Assembly (NCBI GenBank): GCA_026315105.1
Contig: CM048750.1
Location: 73,835,797-73,899,796 of the forward strand
Direction of reading: 5' to 3'
Origin: Locusta migratoria
Lineage: Eukaryota; Arthropoda; Insecta; Orthoptera; Acrididae
DNA length: 64,000 nt
Shown piece after piece: positions 1-10,384 of the stretch. The notes under the pieces were generated by a model. The model ran no database searches. It was given only the letters and a program-made list of their open reading frames with translations, and was not told the origin of the DNA. Numbering within the stretch: the first letter of the stretch is position 1; each line of letters starts with the position of its first letter. The translations under genes and the position numbers were made by a program.

Positions 1-1305
1 GTAATTTTATAAACTCTATGCGAAAGAAATTTATTAGTATTGATTATCTCTTGTTTAGAAATATCAGTATGGGTCAATTATTTAGCTGTATGGGTGTGTC
101 TGTGTATATGTGTGTGTTCTTAGTTATTTACGTGTTTTAGTACCTTAGAAAGTTCTGTTAAAGTGAAATAGACATTTCTCTTTAATCGTTCTTTGCTTTT
201 TCGTTCAACCATCCTAAAATAGATCCGACACTATAAAAAACAACAAAGATCGCATTTACAACGTAAGCTGAGTGTTACGTTAAACTAATCAGGAGTCTGA
301 GACTGAAGAAATGTTACGCTAGTTTATTCATTTTATTATCACAAATCCACGAAGCGGTAACTCTCTTTGATTCTCTTAGACACGAAAAAAGCGCGAATAT
401 ATTTGCATGCCTAAATTTTTGGTGAGGAACGCGAAATGTGGATTGAGGCGACTTGTTGCCCACACTTTTCTGCCAGTATTTTAAACAGTTTTTGTGCTCT
501 GACAGGAATATTTTTTAGATGATTTCAGTCTTTTTCGTGCTTTAGGGGATTTGCTTCTTTCTGTACACCTGTAAAGGTGTGCTGCATGTATTAGACAAAT
601 TCCTTAGATCAGTAAATATTTCACAATTTTTATATGCTTTATGTCCAGGTTATTACGAATAACAAGAAGGAATTCGCCAGTTTATCGAGTGAATTATCAA
701 TCTGTACGATGAAAAAACTGAAAATCATTCCCAGAGTACTAGAATCACGTGTTTCCTAAGAGACGCTCAGACCTCTTCGGCAGAAATGGGTACACTGTGG
801 GGCTTCGTCTGTAGGATACGTAACAAATATCTCGATAACGCAATGAAATATTATTTAGATGTATATGAGGTAAAAATCAGCCATACGCAAAATCTATAAA
901 ATGTGTTTTTATCTCTGCAAACTGTCTAAAATATGTTGCAGTACTTTATTTAATTTGAGGCTGCATACTAACTGCGTCTAAAACCGAAAATAAAATCAGT
1001 ACTCCGTCGTGCGAGGATGTATAACTGTAAGAAATGCTAAAACCAAATTTTTTATTCTAGAAGATTTCTTAAAATCGGATGGTGCATTTTAACGCCGTCT
1101 TTAGGCTCAATAATTGGCATATTTTGTACCCAAACATTTTTTTCTACACAATATAGTGTTATAATTTACGACATTTGCAATAATTCTTTGCTTCAGTACT
1201 GCAACTATGAACCTATGTATTTCGGTTACGTATGAAGGTATCGAAAGAGTTATGAAATAAATTGAAAATATCATCTTAAGAACATAAAGTAAAAATTTCG
1301 AGGAG

Positions 1306-1307
<2 letters not shown>
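1..1307. other. AT-rich stretch, nothing recognised
   Basis: No long ORF, tRNA-like sequence, terminal repeat or CpG-rich segment was seen. It is AT-rich and looks like intergenic or intronic DNA. Confidence 0.5.

Positions 1308-1360
<53 letters not shown>
1308..1360. repeat. Poly(T) tract, 53 bp
   Basis: Uninterrupted T run. It could be the tail of a minus-strand retroposon, but no body was recognised next to it. Confidence 0.9.
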
Positions 1361-1364
<4 letters not shown>

Positions 1365-3079
1365 CGCAGGATCGTACCAGAACAAAGAGTACTTTTATAA
1401 ACCGTGTTGATCTCGTTGTAATGTACAAAAACCAACAGATTTCTTCAATTTTGCTGGACTGCAGAAAATGCGTAGTATTTAATTGTTACTCTGTACTGTA
1501 GGACAAATATAGTATAAAAATTCTTCTGTTAGGTATTAAAATGTTCACTAGGCCAAGGGCTATAGAAAACAGTTAACCCCTTACCTCCGCTCAATTACTC
1601 AAGATACGGGCCTTCATGAATCGCATATTGTCACCGGTCTCTGTCATGGTCAGGTATATCCCTAGAAGGTAATGTTTCACACACGTCAGCAGCAATCTGA
1701 CCCTCACTAAAATTAGGGGCAGATTTTTCTTTTTTAATATCATCTTTATCTTAATCAGTGGTATATGACCTATTCAACCGAGTGAACCGTGTTACTTTAC
1801 TTTCCCAAACATGTTGTGCAAAAATACGTGACAATTTTTATCGTTATAATAATTACGTGAGCCTACCAGCTATACTTCACGTGAATTCGCGATTGTTTAG
1901 GTGACATTTGTTAGGGTCGAAACCTTAAAGTGATTTCGATTGCCACGAAGAGAGAAGCGCTGTGGCGGTTGCAGACGTAACCTGTCTCAACACGGAACTT
2001 AAACCTCTCTACGGATACTTTCCAGTGATTTAGTTCCAATGAACAGATCAAATTCATACTGAAAAACATAAATTATACAACCGACTTCATTTTCACCAGT
2101 TACCAAATTTCACAGTAGCCCCAACCGTTCACAGAAAGAAGCACTCGGTCAAGAGAGGTGGAAAAAACGAGATAATTTATGTTCCATTGTTTAAATTGAA
2201 TAAAAGAAAATCACACAGACAATATGAATATAATGACTATGCCCAGAGCAAAGACGCGAAATAGTTATATAGTGATGGAAAAACCACATATCTCAACGAA
2301 AAGTTATTTTTAGTTTATCGATTAGTTTGAAAGAATCGAATGAAATGCTTTCTGAAGGTAAAGAAATCATCTAAATATATATCACTACTTCACAATTCAT
2401 ACTTAGACGGTAGGTGGACATATCGTAGCATTACTTTCAGTCTTATTCACTAATAGCAAGGCCAGCTTTTTACGTATTTTTACCATATAGGGGAGAGAGT
2501 ATCATTGGTATGATAAGCGATTTGGGTTAGGAGTCACTATAATAAAAAAAAAAGTCTACTGGTGCCACGAGATCATCTAACAAAATGTTGATCACTAACT
2601 TTCTTCAATTATGCCAAAATATTTTGCCGACTCCCACCTAAAAGAGGAGAAAAAGTCATCGTAGCAAGATAACTCAGTGCTAGTACTTACGCCGTTTAGA
2701 CCTTCAGACACGTCGGTAGCCCATAGTGGTTAGCCGCTACCTTATGTTTTAAACTGCTAGTTACAACTAGCGAATATGATTGACATAAAATTTTATACGT
2801 GTGCATTTAGTTCTTTGTGTAAACGTCTCATGTGAATTGTAAAAAAAAAATAGCTCTTATCATTAAAGACATATCATTATTATCACAAGACATTGAATAA
2901 TAAAATAAATGAAAAGCTATTAAACCAGTAGAAAAAAGGACAAAAATAAAAGAATAAAATTTACCCAACATAAACAACCTCCGAAATTAAATCATTAGAA
3001 GAAAAACATTTTATTTCTGATAAAGACACCCTTCGTGGTAGTCGAAATTTAGATAAAGTTCAACTACTTTAAAAAAAAC
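1361..3079. other. AT-rich stretch, nothing recognised
   Basis: No coding or repeat signal recognised. The element that becomes readable at about 3080 may begin somewhat upstream in a decayed form. Confidence 0.45.
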
Positions 3080-3487
3080 ATGTGGGTCTACATTTCTCCA
3101 ACAGTACATCACTGCAGACAGGCCATGTTCAAAATCATAAGCTCCCTACCGGTGTTTTATTTACTGAAGAGGCTACCTTATTGCGGTCGGGTGTTTTTAT
3201 CATCCATAATTCTCACCTTTATGCTCGAATGTGGTTCCAGCACGATGGATTCCCAGCGCAGTTTTGTCGAAACGTCAGGAATCACTTGGACGCTGTGCAC
3301 GGCAGTGGACAGGACGCGACGGCCATGCCGTTCACCTGATATAACCTGCGTCAATTTCTTCCTTTGGCGTCACATTAAAAGCCTGGTGTAAGAGAGTCCC
3401 GTCACGTCTAAATAAGATCAAGTTGCTCCCATGTCTGTTGCTGCTGGACATATGGTTGACATGCCAGATCTCTAAAGAAGTATGGTA

Positions 3488-4068
3488 AAGGTTTTGTGTT
3501 AAATGTGTTAACTTGTGGTTTTAAGAAATCTAAATGCAGATATATGTGAAGAATTTGACGGGGAAGACTATCACCTTAGAGGTAGTAGCTTCGGATAAAA
3601 TTGAAAATGTTAAAGCCAAAATCCAGGAAAAAGAAGGAATTCCCCCAGATCAGCAGAGATTTATCTGGCAAGCAGTTAGAAGATGGCCGAACATTGTCTG
3701 ATTATAATATCCAGAAAGAATCTACTTTACACCTTGTGTTAAGACTCCGTGGTGGAGCTAAGAAGCGAAAGAAGAAGAACTACTCAACTCGCAAGAAATT
3801 AAGCACAAGAAGAAGAAGGTTGAGCTTTCAGTCCTGAAATTTTATGAGGTTGATGAGAATGGGAAGATTCATCGTCTCCGCCGTGAATGCGTATCAGAAC
3901 AATGTGGTGCTGGAGTATTCATGGCTGCTATGGAAGATAGACATTACTGTGGAAAATTAGGGCACACTTTTGTGTTCAGCAAACCTGATGACGCGTGATC
4001 ATATTATTATATTGTTTCTTGGAATTGTAATATTATTGATACATAAAAGATTAAATAACAAAATTAAA
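3488..4068 (+). pseudogene. RpS27A: Ubiquitin-ribosomal protein S27A processed retrocopy
   Basis: The parent gene encodes ubiquitin fused to small-subunit protein eS31, split after translation into free ubiquitin and a ribosomal protein. The coding match runs from ATG 3534 to TGA 3998: an N-terminal ubiquitin segment with some substitutions, LRLRGG at the fusion point, a Lys-rich start of the S27A tail, and a C-terminal zinc-finger part with GAGVFMA and RHYCGK. There is no intron. Two lesions break the frame. About 5 nt are missing near residue 45 of ubiquitin (around 3658), and 1 nt is missing in the Lys-rich stretch (around 3800). In the zinc-finger region a Cys of the usual RHYCGKC is replaced (CGKLGH), so metal binding would fail even if the frame were intact. 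It sits inside a transposon and ends in an A-rich stretch, as expected of LINE-mediated retroposition. Not functional. Confidence 0.93.
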
Positions 4069-4231
4069 GCATGCCGATCCATGCGGAGTCGTTGTGATTT
4101 TTGTAGCGCCGTTCGTGGCCGCTCTTTCGATCACATCTCGTAAACTATAAATAATTTTTTCCTAATTTCCTTTTCTTTGTTTATAAAACTCTTCTGGGTG
4201 TTGGACCGCATCGTCAAAATATCAAATACTT

Positions 4232-4275
4232 CACCGACGTTTCGGCCACTATTGCAAGTGGCCATCTTCTGGGTG
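4232..4275 (-). ncRNA. Hammerhead-like motif in left foldback arm
   Basis: Mirror copy of the two plus-strand motifs at 4284-4327 and 4336-4379, with the same core and hairpin. Confidence 0.55.
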
Positions 4276-4283
4276 TTACGTAA

Positions 4284-4327
4284 CACCCAGAAGATGGCCA
4301 CTTGCAATAGTGGCCGAAACGTCGGTG
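4284..4327 (+). ncRNA. Hammerhead-ribozyme-like motif, copy 1
   Basis: Order of parts: CACC, core CAGAAGA (consensus CUGANGA with U4 changed to A), a perfect stem II hairpin (GGCCACT/AGTGGCC, loop TGCAAT), GAAAC, the short self-complementary ACGT as a minimal stem III, cleavage triplet GUC, then GGTG pairing with CACC as stem I. A very short palindromic stem III is a feature of hammerheads in Penelope-like elements, which are thought to act as dimers. One extra base sits between A9 and stem II. The U4 change probably abolishes activity. Motif seen; function inferred. Confidence 0.6.
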
Positions 4328-4335
4328 TTACGTAA

Positions 4336-4379
4336 CACCCAGAAGATGGCCACTTGCAATAGTGGCCGAAACGTCGGTG
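4336..4379 (+). ncRNA. Hammerhead-ribozyme-like motif, copy 2
   Basis: Identical to the copy 52 bp upstream, produced by the direct duplication inside the foldback. It carries the same U4-to-A core change. Confidence 0.6.
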
Positions 4380-4610
4380 AAGTATTTGATATTTTGACGA
4401 TGCGGTCCAACGCCCAGAAGAGTTTTATAAACAATGACAACGGCCGCGGAAGCCTTCGTTTACATTCCTTTTCTTTGTTTCATACTACTGCACACATAAT
4501 CGCTGTAATCATTATTACCCACACATTCCAATACTAAATCTACTAATTTTGGTGCCCTCTACCAGCTGTTTCATTTTTGACATATATTTGTGGACCAACC
4601 TACATCTATT

Positions 4611-4973
4611 TATCAAAAAAATTAAAAAAAACCGGAAGTGAGTAACTCAATCTGTATTTCCGACAATATCTTTGGCACCGTGTTTTAAAATGCCCTGTGG
4701 CCAAACTCCTGATTGTACAGTGAACAATAAAAACAGTCAAATGACAGAAATATCGTTTCAAAAAATTACCCAACTTTGCCTACAGCGAAAATAAAAGTCA
4801 TTAGTTTCACTCTCACTGTAGCGCAACAAGTGTTTCGTTCTGAATACGAGAATTGTATTTTGTATCTGTGTTTGATTGAGAGTAAGAAGTGCATAGATAC
4901 GTACATTCGGTTTGCTTCTCACTGAAAATTAATGATCCCGAACAAAAAATACGGCCGGAGAGAATGCACTTAC
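4611..4973. other. Nothing recognised
   Basis: AT-rich sequence between the DUF4817 transposon and the CpG-rich block. No motif or repeat was recognised. Confidence 0.45.
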
Positions 4974-5290
4974 CACTCACAAGCATTACCAACGACTGAA
5001 AAGTAAAAATTAGGCGCCCCACCTGACGGGGCAAATCTGATACGATCTGCTTTATAGACGCACTTGGCGAGACAAACGCTTTTAAGTCCCCGCGGAGGAA
5101 GACTGGCGTTCGCAGTGGCGCGCGGCGGCTTCCATAAAGATCGGCCGGTCGGCCCGCGATAGCATCTGCCGGCGCGGCGGTGGGCCGCGCCATCTCGCGT
5201 AGCGCGGCCGGCGGTTTGTGGCGGCTTCCGCGCTAAGCGCGCCACGGCGCAGGCCACCGCCGCCTCTTTTCCGGTTCCGAACAAAACTCA
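4974..5290 (-). promoter_or_regulatory. CpG-rich islet with possible minus-strand splice donor
   Basis: Roughly 5045-5280 is strongly GC- and CpG-rich against an AT-rich background. On the minus strand it is open in several overlapping frames (an ATG-started frame covers 5291-5082). At its left edge a good donor, GTG|GTAAGT, falls at 4974/4973. This could be an untranslated or coding first exon with a CpG promoter, read leftwards. No protein family was recognised, and open frames in GC-rich DNA are weak evidence. It may also be a GC-rich repeat. Confidence 0.3.
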
Positions 5291-5443
5291 TACATTATTC
5301 ACTGTTTGTCCGTCAGCAGCTCGTAATGCATTCAGCATTTTGAGCGGCCTTCCCATCTCCGTTCTGAAGGAGAGCGAAGCGCGATACGTCTGGGCGAGAT
5401 CAGACCTCCCCGTCCTGAGTTCTCTCATTGCCTTGTGTTATAC

Positions 5444-5624
5444 AAAAATGTTTGTATAGTCTATGGGACTTAACTACGGGGTCATCAGTCCCTAAACTTA
5501 CAAACTACTTACGAATTAGGACGGCACAAATATCCATGCCCGAGGGGGAATTCGAACCCTCGACCGTAGTGCCCGTACAGACCGTGACTGGAGCGCCTCA
5601 GTCCCCTCGGCCACCGCGGCCGGC
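5444..5624 (-). repeat. Family A tRNA-derived SINE
   Basis: Read on the minus strand it starts with a tRNA-like head (GCCGCGGTGGCCGAGGGGAC as A box, GGTTCGAATTCC as B box) and ends in the family tail. An 11-bp target duplication TTGTGTTATAC flanks it (5433-5443, 5625-5635), so the boundaries are exact. Confidence 0.92.
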
Positions 5625-5778
5625 TTGTGTTATACCGCGCGTATTCCCGTTACTATTCGCGTCAGTGCGATCTTTTCTTTGATGCAGCAATTATTTTCTT
5701 CTTTACGGAAGGAAAACTACATGTAAGCAACAAAATTAAAGTAGTTGATATTCAATTCTTTTAATTGCGCCTTTTAAA

Positions 5779-6095
5779 TGCACCTCGGTTGTACAGTGGT
5801 AGAGTCCCAGACTACAAATCCAAAGGTCGCGGGTTCGATCCTCGCCAAGTTCTAGAATTTTCATCTGTCACTTTCCACTTGTTTCACCTCTGGCAGTATT
5901 GCTCATGTGAAAAATACCGAGTAGCACCGTGGTTCGGAACCCACGTTAAACTATAGGTCCCCCTATAACTGGCTGGGTAACTCAGTTCGAAGGTCGGAGG
6001 AAGGCAACGGCATACCACCTCCAAACAGGACCATGCCTAGTAAAGCACTGTGGTGTTCAAAGCAATCTTCGGATTATTGACTGCTTTACCTTTTT
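5779..6095 (+). repeat. Family F tRNA-like SINE
   Basis: Begins with a tRNA-like block (GTGGTAGAGTCCCAGAC, then GGTCGCGGGTTCGATCC) followed by about 250 bp of non-tRNA body containing CCACGTTAAACTATAGGTCC and GGAAGGCAACGGCATACCAC. Part of the body recurs near 61340-61390. The cloverleaf is imperfect and the conserved body makes a genuine tRNA gene unlikely. Confidence 0.6.
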
Positions 6096-6120
6096 TTTAC
6101 CTTAATTAAAAAATAAAATA

Positions 6121-6860
6121 TCTGGAAGAGCAACTGATAGGAATGGACAGTGTCTTGAAAGGAAGATATCAGATGAACATTAACAAGAGTAAAACTTAGG
6201 TAATGGAATGCAATGTCAGAAAATCAGGCGATGCTGAGGGAATTAGAGTAGGTAATGAGACAATAAAAGTAGTAGATGAATTTTGTTATTTGAGTAGCGA
6301 GATAACTTCTGATGGCCGAAGTAACGAAGATATAAAATAGAGAATGGCTATGGGAAGAAAAGCGTTTCTAAAGAAGCGAAACTTGTTAACATACAATATT
6401 AATTTAAATGCTAGGAAGTCCTTTCTGAAAGCATTTGTCTGGAGTGTAGCATTGCATGGGGGTGAAACGTCGACGATAAGGAGTTCAGATAAATAGATGA
6501 TAGAAGCTTTTGAAATGTGGTGTTACAGACGAATGATGAAAATTAGATCGGTAGATAGCGTAACTAATGAGGTGCTAAACCGAATCGGGGAGAAAATAAG
6601 TTTCTGGCATATCCTAATTAAGAGATGGGATAGATTGGTTGGACACATTCTGAGACATCAAGGAATTGTCAACTTAGTATTAGAAGGAAGCGTATGGGGT
6701 AAAAATCATAGACAGAGACCGAGGGACGAATATAGTAAGCAGATTAAAAAGGATGAAGGTTGCCGAACGTATTCTCAGATGAAGAGATTTGCACAGGACG
6801 GGGTAGCGTGGAGAGCTGCATCAAACCAGTCTGCGGACTGAAGACCACAACAACAACATA
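6121..6860 (+). pseudogene. RTE-like LINE, 3' end of reverse transcriptase ORF
   Basis: Collinear with 53180-53925, so the same family. It covers the region after the reverse transcriptase: MDSVLKG, FCYL, MAMGRKAFLKKRNL, FVWSVAL, EAFEMWCYRRMMKIR, DRLVGHILRHQGIVN and GSVWGKN. It ends in the family tail GGACTGAAGACCACAACAAC. Several in-frame stops (for example after KSKT and DIK) and small indels make it inactive. The polymerase core is missing; the break is at 6121. The clade name rests on memory of similar endonuclease/reverse transcriptase ORFs. Confidence 0.8.
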
Positions 6861-7414
6861 AATAACACTGCTAGAAAAGATTTTTCGGGAAATAATTCCC
6901 ATTTTCAGGTGCGGTTTTGCGCAATCCCATTTTAGTCGCGATGGTACTGATGTGTCAGGTTCTACAATATGTTGTTGTCTTTATTAAAATGACTAAATGC
7001 GCGAATTATAATTACTGGTCGATCTTTATAAATAGTATATGGCGAAATCTTTTGAAAAACTCCAACTTACAATTTCGTGATGATCCATTCGAATAGAATC
7101 GCACACATACCAAACATCACAATTAAAATTTTTGTGAAAAGTATAAATAAATGTCTACAAAACAAAGATTTTTCTTATGGATATCATTTATTGTGCTTTC
7201 CAAACGTCTGTTTGAATGGTTAGTAAATTATAAGTACAACGTTAGTTTCTAAATTAAAAAAGTATGATAGGAATAAATACTATTTCTCAATATTGTCGAA
7301 TGTAATGAAATATTTCTAGCGTCACTTACTGACTTGGAAGAGGGGGATAGAAGACAGCAAAACGAAAGCCGAAGTTTTAAATTTAATATTTTAGAAATCA
7401 TTCACGCAGGGGGA
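6861..7414. other. AT-rich stretch, nothing recognised
   Basis: Lies between two LINE fragments. No coding signal or terminal repeat seen. Confidence 0.4.
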
Positions 7415-7640
7415 CCATGCACACATACCTTCATTTGATGATCATACTAACTCCCAAATGAACAGCATAGTAATAGGCATAGCCGATGTAGAGAAACAGC
7501 TGAGAGAGTTGAAAACAAGATGGGGTGCCAATTCGGTTTTATAAACAGTATTCTGCGGCATTGGCCCCTTATTAGCTTGAATTTATAGAGATTCTTTTTA
7601 TTTTTTTTTATCCCGCGTTAAGTTCCAAGCGATTGGTAAT
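7415..7640 (+). pseudogene. Jockey/CR1-like LINE reverse transcriptase fragment
   Basis: One frame reads a linker typical of the start of non-LTR reverse transcriptases: FDDHTNSQMNSIVIGIAD, VEKQLRELKTRW, then a decayed stretch ending in VPSDW. The expected block NKSPGPDGI is lost by a deletion directly after LKT. Both ends are truncated. Assignment to a jockey-type element is from memory of similar insect copies. Confidence 0.5.
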
Positions 7641-7716
7641 TCACGTATAAATTGATTGATAAACAGTGCTATTAGGACGCTGAGTAAGATTATAGAGCCA
7701 CAAATAGTGATATGGT

Positions 7717-7763
7717 CATGCGTTTAATGACGCGTTTCGATAAAAATCATCTTCAGAATCATG
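7717..7763 (-). ncRNA. Hammerhead-ribozyme-like motif
   Basis: On the minus strand: intact core CTGAAGA (7756-7750), a short stem II (GAT-TTTT-ATC), GAAAC (7738-7734), a palindromic ACGCGT as minimal stem III, and a GUC cleavage triplet (7731-7729). The same extra base between core and stem II is present as at the other loci. Stem I is weak, so activity is doubtful. Confidence 0.5.
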
Positions 7764-7970
7764 GAAGGGGGCTTACATAATAAAATTGTATGGCGTCAAG
7801 GACCTGCTGAACATTACTACTTACTACTAGGAAGTACTGTATTTTACATTTCAGAAGTAGAAGGTGGCAGGTGGTGGGAGGGGCAGGGAGGAGGTACACT
7901 GAGTATACAAGAGATTTGGAATGGTGTAAGAATTCATCCAGGAAAAAACTGAATTGTTTGTCGCAATATA

Positions 7971-9148
7971 CACTCTGGCCATTAAAATTGCTACACCAAG
8001 TAGAAATGTAGATGATAAACGGGTATTCATTGGACAAATATATTATACTAAAACTGACATGTGATTACATTTTTATGCAAATTGGGTGCATAGACCCTGA
8101 GAAATAAGTACCCAGAACAACACGATACCACAGTTCATCAAGAGTAGTGACTGTCGTATTGTGACGAGCCAGTTGCTCGGCCACCATTGACCAGATGTTT
8201 TCGATTGGTGAGAGATCTGGAGAATGTGCTGGCCAGGGCAGCAGTCGTACATTTTCCGTATCCAGAAAGGCCCGTACAGGACCTGCAACAGCATTATCCT
8301 GCTGAAATGTAAGGTTTCGCAGGGATTGAATGAAGGGTCGAGCCACGGGTCGTAACATACCTGAAATGTAACGGCCACTGTTCAAAATGCCGTCAATGCG
8401 AACAAGAGGTGACAGAGACGAGTAACCAATGGCACCCCATACCATCGCGCCAGGTGATACGCCATTATGGCGATGACGAATACACGCTTCCAATGTTCGT
8501 TCACCGCGATGTCGCCAAACACGGATGCGACCATCATGATGCTGTAAACAAAATCTGGATTCATCCGAAAAAATAACGTTTTGCCAATCGTGCACCCAGG
8601 TTCGTCGTTGCGTACACCATCGCAGGCGCTCCTATCTGTGATGCAGCGTCAAGGGTATCCGTACCCATGATCTCCAAACTGATATACCAAGCTGCTGCAA
8701 GCGTCATCAAACTGTTCGTGCAGATGGTTCTTGTCTTGATAACGTCCCCACCTATTGACACAGGGATCGAGACGTGGCTGCACGATCTGTTACAGCCATG
8801 CGGATACGATGCCTGCCATCTCGACTGCTACGGATACGAGGCCGTTGGGATCCAGTATGGCGTTCCGTATTGCTCTCCTGAACCCACCGATTCCATATTA
8901 TGCTCACTGGATCGCGGCCAACGCGAGCAGCAATATCGCAATACGATAAACCGCAACCCCGACTGGCTACAATCCCACCTTTATCAAAGTCCTTCTTACA
9001 CGAGGCATCAAAACAACGTTTCACCAAGCAACGCCGGTCAACTGCTGTTTGTGTATGAGAAATCGGTTGGAAACTTTCCTCATGTCTGCAAGTTTTAGGT
9101 GTCGCCACCGGCGCCAACGTTGTGTAGCAATTTTTATTGCCAGGAGTG
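7971..9148 (-). mobile_element. Tc1-like DNA transposon, decayed, complete ends
   Basis: About 1.18 kb. Terminal inverted repeats are imperfect (CACTCTGGCCATTAAAATTG at left; right end reads GCAATTTTTATTGCCAGGAG before the flanking TA). It sits in a TA dinucleotide (7969-7970, 9149-9150) as Tc1/mariner elements do. The transposase reads leftwards. A diverged second copy is at 38686-40047. Confidence 0.88.
8065..9117 (-). pseudogene. Tc1-like transposase, frameshifted
   Basis: DDE transposase that would cut and paste the flanking element. The N-terminal part (9117-8752) has a helix-turn-helix stretch GLSYCDIAARVGRD. The catalytic half (8595-8065) has FSDESRF (first Asp), FQQDNA (second Asp) and HSPDLSPIENIW (Glu). 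Frameshifts near 8750 and 8600 separate the halves. Between the second Asp and the Glu there are 31 residues where Tc1 families have 34: three codons are missing right after QDNA, where RPH is usual. Both the frame breaks and the catalytic-loop deletion make it inactive. All three acidic residues are still readable. Confidence 0.88.
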
Positions 9149-9150
9149 TA

Positions 9151-10384
9151 TTTATCACTTAAATACGTCTGTTTCTGTAAGCTATTTATTTTATAAGAAG
9201 AATTGTTTTAATGAAGTTGCGTAGGAGTTCTTGACAGCGTTAAGCTAGTATTGAGCAGCGGTCGAAATTTATCCCCACATAAAACGAGTTTTCTATTTCT
9301 TCATTCCTACCTCAAACAATGTTAATTTACATAATTCCTTCGACAAGTTGTGTTAGAACATAGAAATAGACGATGCACTTTCATCCCCGCCATGGCTTCG
9401 AAAGCTTCATCTAGCTTTATCGCTGAACGCAGCCAGCAGTATCATTTATAACGTACACTAATATGAATTGATTAAATAAGAGACTATATTTCTGTGCGTC
9501 TCAAAGACGCTACAAGAGCAAAATGTCGTTACTCTGAGAAAAGAGATGTTAGCTAGGACATAACATAAAGTGGGTCGTTTTGGCATCAAATTGCACCGAA
9601 ATGAGATGAAACGCCTCTTCTTAGGTGTTAAATGCTGGGAACGTTAACCGCATTTCACTCCTTTTTACTTCTCTGCGATGGAAGTCCGAAAAGTGACGTT
9701 CAGCGTTGATATCACGCCGTAGTTTAAATAGGTAGCTGAGGAAAATATTTCAAATCTACCGTTCCTAAAAATCGACACGAAAGGACTCGGAGATGTAACA
9801 AATTTTGTCAAAAAAGAAAAATAAATAAATAATAACAATGGCCTTCCTTTATATCGTTCGTTTATTCACAATTCATGTTTGAAAGAACATGGGCAAAATG
9901 ACGTTTTTGAAAGCTTTAAATACTAATACACTCCCAGACGACCCAACTCTTCTCTGTGAACATCGTTTGGCTCGAACCCCCGATCGAAAAATAGCGCGAC
10001 CATAATGTTAATCTGATATGCAGGGAGGAGTGACACTGACATATGTCTGTACTAAAAGATGAAGGATCCTTAGTTGAGCAACACTGTTGATGCCATCCAC
10101 ATAAGCTGATCTACCCCTTGAGAAACCTACTTATTCATTGTGAAGTAGCTACTACTGACATCATTTATATCACTGTATCAGCTATATTGCTACTATAGTG
10201 CCTGCTGGCAGTATGTTACATCTTGGCGAAATGTTGCCAATCTCACGGATGTAGTCATTGTTCAATGCTTGTCTCCACACAGGTACACATTGAAAGTGTT
10301 CAATGAACGTGCATTAGTGGCACAGAGGATGTCGCTGAAGTTAAAAAATGGGAGGGGGAGGACAATTCACGGGACCCTTTGCTC
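9151..10384. other. No gene recognised
   Basis: AT-rich DNA without recognised repeat or coding signal. Confidence 0.45.

Larger units (their letters stand above)
4183..4464. mobile_element. Foldback retroposon with 97-bp arms, PLE-like
   Basis: Arms 4183-4279 and 4332-4428 are inverted copies of each other, with one substitution seen. A 52-bp direct duplication of the inner arm end (4280-4331) lies between them, and a unique tail fills 4429-4464. The whole is bounded by a perfect 16-bp target duplication TTCCTTTTCTTTGTTT (4167-4182 and 4465-4480). A long A/T-rich duplication argues for target-primed insertion, not DNA transposition. Inverted and partly duplicated ends are typical of Penelope-like elements, and the arms hold hammerhead-like cores. 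It is inserted in the 3' part of the DUF4817 transposon. Confidence 0.85.
3080..4610 (+). mobile_element. DUF4817/DDE-type transposon remnant, interrupted twice
   Basis: Shifted frames between about 3080 and 3480 spell the end of a DDE transposase: the block around the second catalytic Asp (FQHDG, RNVRNHLDAV), then FFLWRHIKSLV and VAAGHMVD. The same blocks, in the same order, occur in the better copy at 40190-41222 (FQQDGSPVHFSRNMRN, VAAGHMVD in another frame). The shared 3' non-coding sequence resumes at about 4069-4182 and again at 4481-4610, each piece collinear with 41130-41370. The two gaps are the RpS27A retrocopy and a 282-bp foldback. The transposase is dead: frameshifts and stops throughout. 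Family name is from motif recognition; the disruption is read directly. Confidence 0.75.

Noticed and set aside
5779..5860. Possible functional tRNA gene
   Set aside because: A and B boxes are present but the acceptor ends do not pair and a long conserved body follows, as in other family F sequence. The same reasoning applies to the tRNA-like blocks at 22132, 26063, 32920 and 60460.
7759..8037. Minus-strand 92-codon ORF
   Set aside because: Crosses the boundary of the Tc1 terminal repeat and has no family motif.
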